This document shows, in pieces, positions 52,618 through 60,369 of a DNA stretch of 64,000 nt. The first letter of the stretch is position 1, and the number at the start of each line of letters is the position of its first letter. Origin of the DNA: Sulfitobacter alexandrii (GTDB lineage Bacteria; Pseudomonadota; Alphaproteobacteria; Rhodobacterales; Rhodobacteraceae); assembly GCF_001886735.1 (NCBI RefSeq), contig NZ_CP018081.1, positions 284,875-348,874 of the forward strand, given 5' to 3'. Below the pieces are notes generated by a model. That model was not told where the DNA came from. It was given only the letters and a program-made list of their open reading frames with translations, and searched no databases. A program made the position numbers and the translations under genes.

Positions 52618-53373
52618 TTGGGAAGGGTATTCGGAAAAGTCGCACTGGTAACAGGTGGAGCGATGGGCATGGGAAAAGCCCATTGTGAAACGCTGGCACG
52701 TGAAGGTGCGCATGTATTTGTAACCGACCGTGACACGGAAGCGGCTGAAAGCGTAGTGAAAGGTATCATTGAAGCCGGAGGGAAGGCGGAATTCATTCAA
52801 CATGACGTGACGCTTGAAGAAGATTGGAAGAATGTCATCTCTACGGTGCAATCAAGTGCTGGTCGGCTTGATGTGCTAGTGAACAACGCTGGCATTCTCA
52901 TTCTTAAGCCGCTCCACGAAACCTCGCCTGACGAATTTGACATGACGTTCAACGTCAATGTACGCGGTATTTATCTCGGCATCCGAGCCGCGGTTCCATT
53001 GATGAAAGAGGCCGAAAAGGCATCTATTATCAATATTTCTTCAATCTATGGGATTGTTGGAGCCGCTTCGGCGGGAGCCTACATTGGATCCAAAGGCGCC
53101 GTACGGATGTTGACGAAATCCTGCGCAGTCGACCTGGCTGAAAGTGGCATACGCGTGAATTCGATCCATCCCGGTGTCATCGATACTCCCATGACAAAAG
53201 ATCTGCTACACGCCGACGAAGTTACCCGGCAGGCAATTCTGGGGGCGACGCTGCTCAAGCGACCAAGCAAACCTGAAGAGGTTTCGAATGCGGTCCTGTT
53301 CCTCGCATCGGATGAGTCATCGTTCGTTCACGGAGCAGAGATTGTAGTAGATGGCGGTTATACTGCGAATTGA
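52618..53373 (+). CDS. chnA: Short-chain dehydrogenase/reductase, likely cyclohexanol dehydrogenase
   Basis: 251 aa. Cofactor motif TGGAMGMG near 14-21, NNAG (VNNAGILILK), catalytic Ser in NISSIYGIVG and YIGSK (Tyr, Lys). Start taken as TTG 52618 because AGGGAGAGAG is immediately upstream; the ATG at 52597 has no such site. Placed after the monooxygenase, it probably oxidises cyclohexanol or a related cyclic alcohol to the ketone. Codon use is less GC-rich than the ETF genes that follow. Confidence 0.8.
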   Translation: MGRVFGKVALVTGGAMGMGKAHCETLAREGAHVFVTDRDTEAAESVVKGIIEAGGKAEFIQHDVTLEEDWKNVISTVQSSAGRLDVLVNNAGILILKPLHETSPDEFDMTFNVNVRGIYLGIRAAVPLMKEAEKASIINISSIYGIVGAASAGAYIGSKGAVRMLTKSCAVDLAESGIRVNSIHPGVIDTPMTKDLLHADEVTRQAILGATLLKRPSKPEEVSNAVLFLASDESSFVHGAEIVVDGGYTAN

Positions 53374-53389
53374 CAGGGACCCATCCCGA

Positions 53390-53416
53390 GTAACGGCTCG
53401 GAATCCGGGCCGTTAC
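53390..53416 (+). terminator. Hairpin after the SDR gene
   Basis: GTAACGGC (53390-53397) pairs perfectly with GCCGTTAC (53409-53416) around 11 nt, 17 bp after the stop. No U-run. It may end the hydrolase-monooxygenase-SDR transcript before etfB. Confidence 0.6.
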
Positions 53417-53449
53417 CACCATTGCAAATTTTGAAAACGATAAAAGCCA

Positions 53450-54208
53450 ATGAAAATAATTGCTCCTATAAAACGCCTAATTGACCACAACGTGAAGGTT
53501 CGCGTTAAGGCGGACGGGAGCGGAGTTGATCTCGCGAATGTGAAGATGTCGATGAACCCGTTCGACGAGATTGCGGTCGAAGAGGCGATCCGGCTGAAGG
53601 AAGCGGGCAAGGCGGACGAGGTTGTCGTCGTCTCGATCGGCGTGAAGCAGGCGCAGGAAACGCTGCGCACGGCGCTGGCGATGGGCGCGGACCGGGCGAT
53701 CCTGGTTGTGGCCGCCGATGACGTGCACCAGGACATCGAGCCGCTGGCGGTGGCCAAGATCCTGAAGGCCGTGATCGACGCCGAGGCGCCGGGCCTGGTG
53801 ATCGCGGGCAAGCAGGCGATCGACAATGACATGAACGCCACCGGCCAGATGCTGGCGGCGCTGCTGGGCTGGGGCCAGGCGACCTATGCCTCCGAGGTCG
53901 GGATCGAAGGCGATCATGCCGTCGTGACCCGCGAAGTGGATGGCGGGTTGCAGACGATCAAGGTCAAGCTGCCGGCGATCGTCACCGCCGATTTGCGCCT
54001 GAACGAGCCGCGCTATGCCTCGCTGCCCAACATCATGAAGGCCAAGAAGAAGCCGCTGGATGAGAAGACCGCCGCCGATTACGGCGTCGATGTCACCCCG
54101 CGCCTGGAGATTGTGAAAACCGCCGAGCCCGCCGCACGGTCGGCAGGCGAGATGGTCGGCTCGGTCGACGAGCTGGTGTCGAAACTGAAAGAAAAGGGGA
54201 TCGTGTAA
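53450..54208 (+). CDS. etfB: Electron transfer flavoprotein beta subunit
   Basis: 252 aa. [40 protein letters not shown] (read as two adjacent segments) and [12 protein letters not shown], with the ETF-beta signature [20 protein letters not shown]. Carries electrons from acyl-CoA dehydrogenases to ETF-ubiquinone oxidoreductase. The first 20 codons are AT-richer than the rest, which is very GC-rich and like a chromosomal alphaproteobacterial copy. Overlaps etfA by one base. Confidence 0.95.
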   Translation: MKIIAPIKRLIDHNVKVRVKADGSGVDLANVKMSMNPFDEIAVEEAIRLKEAGKADEVVVVSIGVKQAQETLRTALAMGADRAILVVAADDVHQDIEPLAVAKILKAVIDAEAPGLVIAGKQAIDNDMNATGQMLAALLGWGQATYASEVGIEGDHAVVTREVDGGLQTIKVKLPAIVTADLRLNEPRYASLPNIMKAKKKPLDEKTAADYGVDVTPRLEIVKTAEPAARSAGEMVGSVDELVSKLKEKGIV

Positions 54209-55128
54209 TGGCTGTTCTTCTCCTTGCAGAAATCGCCGGTGGCGCGCTGGCGCTGGACGCCACCGCCAAGGCGGTGACCGCTGCCAAATCGCTGGGCGAT
54301 GTGACCGTTCTGGTTGCGGGCCCTGCTGCTGCGGGTCAGGCCGCGTCGCAGATCGACGGCGTGGCGAAGGTTGTGGTCGCGGATGACGCGGCCTACGCCA
54401 ACGGCCTGGCCGAGCCGGTCGCCGATCTGGTGGTCAGCCTGGCAGGCAATTATGAACATATCGTTGCTCCCTCCACGGCAAGCGCGAAAAACATCCTGCC
54501 GCGCGTTGCGGCGCTGCTGGATGTGATGGTTCTGTCGGACGTGACGGCCATCCTGGACGGGTCCACGTTCGAGCGCCCGATCTACGCGGGCAACGCGATG
54601 CAGACGGTAAAGTCCAACGATTCCAAGAAGTTACTGACCGTCCGCACCACCGCCTTCGACGCGGCTGGCCAGGGTGGCTCGGCCGCCGTCGAGGCCATCG
54701 CAGCAGCCGGCAACGCGGGCCTGAGCGCCTGGGTCGAGGACAAGGTCGCGGCGTCGGATCGTCCGGAACTGACCTCGGCCAAGGTCGTGGTCTCGGGCGG
54801 GCGCGGCGTCGGTTCCGAGGAAAATTTCGCGATTATTGAAGCACTTGCGGACAAACTGGGTGCTGCCGTCGGCGCCTCGCGCGCGGCGGTGGATAGCGGG
54901 TTCGCACCGAACGACTGGCAGGTCGGCCAGACCGGCAAGGTCGTGGCGCCCGAGCTGTACATCGCGGTCGGGATTTCCGGGGCAATTCAACACCTTGCAG
55001 GCATGAAGGACAGCAAGGTCATCGTCGCCATCAACAAGGATGAAGAGGCCCAGATCTTCCAGGTCGCCGACTACGGCCTGGTCGCAGACCTGCTCGACGC
55101 CGTCCCGGATATGACAAAGGCACTCTAA
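54208..55128 (+). CDS. etfA: Electron transfer flavoprotein alpha subunit
   Basis: 306 aa beginning [20 protein letters not shown]. The C-terminal FAD domain is intact: [20 protein letters not shown], then [20 protein letters not shown] and [20 protein letters not shown]. Partner of EtfB; serves the acyl-CoA dehydrogenase at 41860-43020. High GC like etfB, unlike the flanking catabolic genes. The thiolase starts 2 bp after the stop. Confidence 0.95.
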   Translation: MAVLLLAEIAGGALALDATAKAVTAAKSLGDVTVLVAGPAAAGQAASQIDGVAKVVVADDAAYANGLAEPVADLVVSLAGNYEHIVAPSTASAKNILPRVAALLDVMVLSDVTAILDGSTFERPIYAGNAMQTVKSNDSKKLLTVRTTAFDAAGQGGSAAVEAIAAAGNAGLSAWVEDKVAASDRPELTSAKVVVSGGRGVGSEENFAIIEALADKLGAAVGASRAAVDSGFAPNDWQVGQTGKVVAPELYIAVGISGAIQHLAGMKDSKVIVAINKDEEAQIFQVADYGLVADLLDAVPDMTKAL

Positions 55129-55130
55129 GA

Positions 55131-56330
55131 ATGACAAACGTCTACATCTGCGATTACATCCGCACACCAATTGGTCGCTATGGCGGCGCGCTTTCTTCTG
55201 TGCGAGCCGACGATCTTGGTGCAATCCCACTCAGGGCCCTGGCCAGCCGAAACCCGAAGCTAGATCTAGCGGCCATTGACGAAGTGATTTTCGGCTGCGC
55301 CAACCAGGCGGGCGAGGACAACCGCAACGTCGCACGCATGTCGCTGCTACTCGCGGGATTTCCGGATTGTGTCCCTGGCACGACGATGAACCGGTTGTGC
55401 GGATCGGGTATGGACGCCGTAATCACAGCCGCCCGCGCGATCAAAGCTGGAGAAGCCGATCTCATTGTTGCTGGCGGTGTGGAAAGCATGTCTCGTGCTC
55501 CGTTTGTGATGCCAAAAGCTACAACTGCATTCTCGCGCGAGAATAGTGTGGAAGACACCACCATCGGCTGGCGCTTCGTCAATAGACTGATGAAGAGCCA
55601 ATACGGCGTCGACAGTATGCCTGAAACGGCCGAAAACGTGGCTGAAGTCTTCGGCATCAACCGCGCCGACCAAGATGCTTTCGCCCTACATTCCCAGCAA
55701 AAGGCGAGCGTTGCTATGGCGAACGGTCGTTTGGCCCGTGAAATTGTCCCGGTAGAGATTCCTCAGCGAAAGGGGGAGCCAAAGATCGTCGTACAGGATG
55801 AACACCCTCGCGCGAGTACGACTTTGGAAGCGCTCGCCCAACTGAAAACTTTCGTAAAAGCGGATGGCACGGTAACCGCAGGGAATTCTTCAGGCGTGAA
55901 CGATGGTGCCGCAGCATTGATCCTTGCCACCAGCGACGTCGCAAAAAAATTTGGCCTCACGCCGGTCGCAAGGGTCTTGGGCGGCGCAACCGCCGGCGTT
56001 GCACCGCGCATCATGGGTTTCGGGCCGGCACCGGCGTCGAAAAAGCTGATGGCGCGACTTGGACTGAAACAAGAAGACTTCTCGGTGATCGAACTTAACG
56101 AAGCCTTTGCTTCGCAGGGTCTGGCCACACTACGGCACCTGGGGATCGCGGATGATGATGCCCGCGTGAACCCAAACGGCGGCGCTATTGCTCTCGGCCA
56201 TCCGCTTGGCATGTCGGGTGCCCGCATCACCGGCTCAGCGATGCTGGACCTCAAACCTGGAGAAAAGTCGTTGTCGACCATGTGTATTGGCGTGGGACAG
56301 GGAATTGCAATCGCACTCGAAGCTGTCTGA
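55131..56330 (+). CDS. pcaF: Thiolase, likely 3-oxoadipyl-CoA thiolase
   Basis: 399 aa. Nucleophilic Cys90 in NRLCGSGMDAV, His in NPNGGAIALGHPLGMSGAR and the second Cys in TMCIGVGQG. The N-terminus VYICDYIRTPIGRYGGALSS and the CGSGMDAV box are typical of the PcaF/PaaJ subgroup that splits 3-oxoadipyl-CoA into succinyl-CoA and acetyl-CoA. That is the exact last step the island needs. Last gene of the rightward operon. Confidence 0.88.
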   Translation: MTNVYICDYIRTPIGRYGGALSSVRADDLGAIPLRALASRNPKLDLAAIDEVIFGCANQAGEDNRNVARMSLLLAGFPDCVPGTTMNRLCGSGMDAVITAARAIKAGEADLIVAGGVESMSRAPFVMPKATTAFSRENSVEDTTIGWRFVNRLMKSQYGVDSMPETAENVAEVFGINRADQDAFALHSQQKASVAMANGRLAREIVPVEIPQRKGEPKIVVQDEHPRASTTLEALAQLKTFVKADGTVTAGNSSGVNDGAAALILATSDVAKKFGLTPVARVLGGATAGVAPRIMGFGPAPASKKLMARLGLKQEDFSVIELNEAFASQGLATLRHLGIADDDARVNPNGGAIALGHPLGMSGARITGSAMLDLKPGEKSLSTMCIGVGQGIAIALEAV

Positions 56331-56441
56331 GGTGCCGTGACAGCCTAAAAATTACCATAATCATGATTACGCGATTATTGGTCGACCCCAAATTTTCCGT
56401 GTAGAATTCGCCCTCTACCACCTCCCTGTGGGCGATACCCT

Positions 56442-56472
56442 GGCGGTACCGGAACCTCTCTCCGGTGCCGCC
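56442..56472 (+). terminator. Strong hairpin downstream of the thiolase gene
   Basis: GGCGGTACCGGA (56442-56453) pairs with TCCGGTGCCGCC (56461-56472), one mismatch, 7-nt loop, followed by CTTTCCT. Probable operon terminator, about 110 bp past the stop. Confidence 0.65.
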
Positions 56473-56518
56473 CTTTCCTGAAAGAACGATTGAACGGCCC
56501 ATAATGTTTGCGAGACGG

Positions 56519-56640
56519 TGTCACTTAGCACTTAAAGCTGATAATGCGCTCTCCCTGATTTCAATAGCTTAACTTTGCACTTAAATATGAGAATTGGCAC
56601 TTAAATTGATGATGGAGACTGGACTTTAGCACTTAATTCA
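56519..56640. repeat. Left end of transposon 2 with GCACTTAA repeats
   Basis: Four copies of GCACTTAA-type motif: 56528-56535 (terminal), and near 56576, 56599 and 56629. The right end has the related TTTAAGTGCCA and ATTAAAATGCCA. Expected TniA binding sites. Confidence 0.8.
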
Positions 56641-56674
56641 ATAATCGTGGCTCCGATTTTGTCGGGTTTTCACT

Positions 56675-58288
56675 GTGACCGAACCACTTCCAGACGAGGT
56701 AGACGACGCCCTGTGGGCAGAAGCGTGCCGCCGTGCGGCCGCGATACGCAGGTTCCTGGAGACCGCTTCCGGTCAGTCAACCGTGAACGCTATTGCCGAT
56801 CTTGCTTCCGAACTGCAGGTCAGCCAAGCGACGACCTACCGTCTGCTAAGACGCTTTCGGGCGGACGGAACCGTGATGTCGCTCGTTGAGACCAAGCGCG
56901 GACGCCCGGCGGGCCATCGCGCTTTGGATGCTCGACGCGAGGAGATCATCGAGAAGGCAATCCGCAAATACTATCTGAAACCAACCCGGCCGACGGTCTC
57001 GCAGTTGGTGCGGGACATTGAAACGGATTGCGATGCGGAAGGATTGAAACCGCCGCATCGTCGAACAATCGAGCGGCGTCTGGGCGACCTGGACCTGCGC
57101 CACCGGGCGCAGCGCCGGGGCGAAACGCGGACCGTAAAAGCAACGACGCCAGTCCCGGGAACACTGAGCACCACTCGACCCCTCGAGATTGTTCAGATCG
57201 ATCACACGAAAGCCGATATCTTTGTCGTCGATGAGGAAACCCGGGAACCGATCGGACGACCTTGGCTGACCCTGGCCATGGATGTCTTCAGCCGAATGGT
57301 GACAGGGTTCTACCTGACCATGGATGCGCCATCCCGGCTTTCGACGAGCCTCTGCTTGCTGCATTCGGTCTATGACAAGACGGCCTGGCTCAAAGCGCGC
57401 GAAATCGAAGAGCCCTGGCCGGTGGCCGGCCTTCCCGACCGAGTTCATGTGGACAACGGCGCGGATTTCCGGAGTCGCGCCTTCAAACGTGGCTGCGAGA
57501 ATGCGGGCATCGCGATCGACTGGCGACCGCCGGGGACACCGCGCTTCGGCGGGCATATCGAGCGGCTGATCGGCACCCAGATGGGACGGCTGCACCTTTT
57601 GCCCGGTACGACCTTCAGCAACGCTCAGGACCTCGCGGAGTATGATTCAAAGAAACATGCGGCGCTGACCTTGCGGGAGTTGGAGCGCTATATCGCCCTC
57701 GACATTGTCGGGTCCTATCATCAGTCCATCCACAGTTCGCTGAGCCGCCCTCCCCTTGCGGTCTGGCGGGACCACGAAGGTGAGATCCCGCTGCGGCTGC
57801 CGGAAGATCGACTGCAGTTCTGGGTCTCTTTCCTGCCGGAACAGGAGCGGACCTTGCGTCCGACCGGCATTCACCTGTTCGATCTGCGCTACTGGTCAGC
57901 CGCACTCAGCGCCGATGTCGGCCGGACAGAGCGGCGGCTTCTCGTGAAGTATGATCCGCGTGACATGTCGCGCGTGTTCGTGCGGCGGCCCTCGGGCAAC
58001 TTCGTCGAAGCCCGCTACGCGGACCTGACCCTGGCACCCATTTCCCTGCACGAGGCTTTGACGGCGCGGCGCACCCTGCGTGAGAAAGGGCGGCGAGAAG
58101 TCGATAGCCGCGCGGTTGTGAGGACCGCGCTCGAACAGCGGAAGTTGGTTGACAAGGCCGTCAAAAAAACCGCGGCCGCGCGGCGCGGCAAGGCTCAGCC
58201 GAGGCGTGCCGACGACCTCCGGGACACGGGCACGCTCCGTGGTGTCGACTCCAGCAAACCGGTGCCTTTTGTTGAGGACATCGAATGA
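56675..58288 (+). CDS. tniA: TniA family DDE transposase (element 2)
   Basis: 537 aa from GTG 56675. Triad D176 in EIVQIDHTKAD, D260 in RVHVDNGADF and E296 in FGGHIERLIGT; N-terminal helix-turn-helix ADLASELQVSQATTYRLLRR. Clearly related to but divergent from the transposase of element 1. Full length, no lesions. Confidence 0.93.
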   Translation: MTEPLPDEVDDALWAEACRRAAAIRRFLETASGQSTVNAIADLASELQVSQATTYRLLRRFRADGTVMSLVETKRGRPAGHRALDARREEIIEKAIRKYYLKPTRPTVSQLVRDIETDCDAEGLKPPHRRTIERRLGDLDLRHRAQRRGETRTVKATTPVPGTLSTTRPLEIVQIDHTKADIFVVDEETREPIGRPWLTLAMDVFSRMVTGFYLTMDAPSRLSTSLCLLHSVYDKTAWLKAREIEEPWPVAGLPDRVHVDNGADFRSRAFKRGCENAGIAIDWRPPGTPRFGGHIERLIGTQMGRLHLLPGTTFSNAQDLAEYDSKKHAALTLRELERYIALDIVGSYHQSIHSSLSRPPLAVWRDHEGEIPLRLPEDRLQFWVSFLPEQERTLRPTGIHLFDLRYWSAALSADVGRTERRLLVKYDPRDMSRVFVRRPSGNFVEARYADLTLAPISLHEALTARRTLREKGRREVDSRAVVRTALEQRKLVDKAVKKTAAARRGKAQPRRADDLRDTGTLRGVDSSKPVPFVEDIE

Positions 58289-58300
58289 GCTGGAGCCAAT

Positions 58301-59182
58301 ATGACGAACGATCACCCTCATCTGACCGCCGACGCGGCGGCCCTGCTGTCTGAACCCCAGGCAGGACGCATTCGCGCCATCAGGTCCCGCCGTTGGGTTC
58401 TCTACCCTCGCGCGAAGCAAGCCCTCGATCGCCTTGAGGCGCTTCTTGATCATCCGAGAGGCCCCCGCATGCCGTCTGTCGCGATTTACGGCGATAGCGG
58501 GATGGGAAAGACCATGATCATGCAACGCTTCCGTGACCAGCATCCGCCACATCTCGCTCGCCGGACCGGCATTCTGATGACACCGGTCCTGGCCATGGAA
58601 ATGGTCAGCCGCCCCGGCGAGCGGCGGTTCTATGGTGAACTGCTTTCCCTCCTCGGTGCACCGCAGGCACCACGGGCCGATATTGCCCAGATGGAACAGG
58701 CGACGCTGCGGATCATGAAGGCCATCGGCACCCAGGTTCTGGTCATCGACGAGGTCCACAACATCCTTGCCGGGACCTATCGAGAGCAACGTATCGTGCT
58801 CAACATGCTGCGCTTTATCAGCAATCGGCTCCAAATCTCCCTGGTCTGCTTCGGCGTGAACGACGCCCGGGAAGCCATCGGCGGCGACGTTCAGCTTGCG
58901 CGCCGCTTCGAGCAACTCACCCTGAACCGTTGGGCCGCCAATGAGAACTTCGAGACGTTGATTGCGTCGATCCTGCGCAATACGCCATTGCGGCGACCTA
59001 CTGTGCTGACGCCTAAATCCCTGCGGCGCATTCTGCAGATAACGGACGGCATCACGGCGAACATCTTCCAGATGTTGGGCAGTCTTGCGATCGAGGCCAT
59101 CGAAAGCGGGACCGAACACATCACCGACGGCGCCGTCGAGGCCTGGGTGCCCGCGTTTGACACCGAGGCAGCCTTCGCATGA
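58301..59182 (+). CDS. tniB: TniB family AAA+ transposition ATPase (element 2)
   Basis: 293 aa. Walker A YGDSGMGKTMIM, Walker B QVLVIDEVHNILAGTYREQR. 12 bp after tniA, and its stop overlaps the tniQ start (ATGA). Confidence 0.92.
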   Translation: MTNDHPHLTADAAALLSEPQAGRIRAIRSRRWVLYPRAKQALDRLEALLDHPRGPRMPSVAIYGDSGMGKTMIMQRFRDQHPPHLARRTGILMTPVLAMEMVSRPGERRFYGELLSLLGAPQAPRADIAQMEQATLRIMKAIGTQVLVIDEVHNILAGTYREQRIVLNMLRFISNRLQISLVCFGVNDAREAIGGDVQLARRFEQLTLNRWAANENFETLIASILRNTPLRRPTVLTPKSLRRILQITDGITANIFQMLGSLAIEAIESGTEHITDGAVEAWVPAFDTEAAFA

Positions 59183-60030
59183 CAGGACCCCTGCCCGTCA
59201 CCTTGTCACCCCTGCCCGGCGAAGTCCTGTCATCCTGGATTAATCGCCACGCGGACTTCTATGGGGTCACACCATTGACCATGCTGCGCCATGGGCTACC
59301 GGAGGCGACATCGCATGGGGCAATCGACCTGTCGCTGACGAAAGCGCAGACGGACCGGATTGCGGGGATGTTCGGCGTGGGCCCGAAACTTGTACGCAGC
59401 CTGAGCTTCGCAGACGCCCCGAAAGCCGCTCACCGCTTCATTTCCAAGGGTCCGATGCAGCGTTGCGCGCGTTGCACTCATTCTGGTGCTGATCTACTGC
59501 CAGTCCTTCGAAGCGAATTGCAAGGTTGGAGGATCACTTGCCCGCACTGTGGGGAACACTACCAGGACAAGACCACCAGCGATGGCGATCGGACACTTGC
59601 ACCATATCGCGCGGCAGCACGTCGCGGTGAGGCCTTGTTGGATAACCACGCAGAACGCCGCGTGGAAACATGGCTGCCACCGCTGGAGATTGCGCGACTC
59701 TTGCTCATGCGCCGCATCCCCTGGCCACCCCCTCGCGATTGCGATTTTTGGCGCTACCGTCTCCTTGGCGCCATCGTTCCCGATTTCGATGACCTTCTAA
59801 CCAAAGAGACCGCGTTCCCGTTCTCGCCAAAGCACCCCATTCTGCCGCTACACGTCCGTCCCGCGCTCTTGGCAGGCGTGGCGATCATCGACCGCGCAGG
59901 ACCACCGATGCTGAAGATGCTGCAAGGGCACATGATGGGAGAAAACAAGAACCGATTTGTCATGGCAACTGACCATTTGGTCGCCCCAGCTCTCGAGTGG
60001 GGACCGCCCCAACAGTTCCAATTGATATGA
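59179..60030 (+). CDS. tniQ: TniQ family protein (element 2)
   Basis: 283 aa beginning MTGPLPVTLSPLPGEVLSSW, the TniQ start motif, with INRHADFYGV and a zinc-finger pattern CARCTHSGAD... ITCPHCGEHY. The last 57 codons lie in the first unit of the 251-bp tandem repeat; the gene itself is complete. Confidence 0.87.
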   Translation: MTGPLPVTLSPLPGEVLSSWINRHADFYGVTPLTMLRHGLPEATSHGAIDLSLTKAQTDRIAGMFGVGPKLVRSLSFADAPKAAHRFISKGPMQRCARCTHSGADLLPVLRSELQGWRITCPHCGEHYQDKTTSDGDRTLAPYRAAARRGEALLDNHAERRVETWLPPLEIARLLLMRRIPWPPPRDCDFWRYRLLGAIVPDFDDLLTKETAFPFSPKHPILPLHVRPALLAGVAIIDRAGPPMLKMLQGHMMGENKNRFVMATDHLVAPALEWGPPQQFQLI

Positions 60031-60111
60031 GAAACGGCCAAATGATTCTCATATTAAAATGCCAAGAATACTCGGAACGGCCGCATTCTCACATTTAAGT
60101 GCCAAGTGACA
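59861..60111. repeat. Tandem duplication, unit 1 (251 bp)
   Basis: Contains the 3' end of tniQ and the transposon's right end, stopping exactly at the terminal GTGACA. Repeated without visible change at 60112-60362. Confidence 0.95.
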
Positions 60112-60362
60112 CCGCGCTCTTGGCAGGCGTGGCGATCATCGACCGCGCAGGACCACCGATGCTGAAGATGCTGCAAGGGCACATGATGGGAGAAAACAAG
60201 AACCGATTTGTCATGGCAACTGACCATTTGGTCGCCCCAGCTCTCGAGTGGGGACCGCCCCAACAGTTCCAATTGATATGAGAAACGGCCAAATGATTCT
60301 CATATTAAAATGCCAAGAATACTCGGAACGGCCGCATTCTCACATTTAAGTGCCAAGTGACA
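60112..60362. repeat. Tandem duplication, unit 2 (251 bp)
   Basis: Identical by eye to 59861-60111, beginning CCGCGCTCTTGGCAGGCG directly after the first transposon terminus. Carries a headless tniQ fragment and a second right end. Confidence 0.95.
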
Positions 60363-60369
60363 GCTCAGA

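Larger units (their letters stand above)
56519..60362. mobile_element. Minimal tniABQ transposon 2
   Basis: Starts TGTCACTTAGCACTTAAA at 56519; ends TTTAAGTGCCAAGTGACA first at 60111 and again at 60362, because the right end is duplicated in tandem. Genes tniA, tniB and tniQ are on the plus strand with no other cargo. The family is the same as transposon 1 but the end sequences and proteins differ clearly. No 5-bp target duplication (GACGG left, GCTCA right). It sits between the catabolic island and the second ParB gene. Confidence 0.88.
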
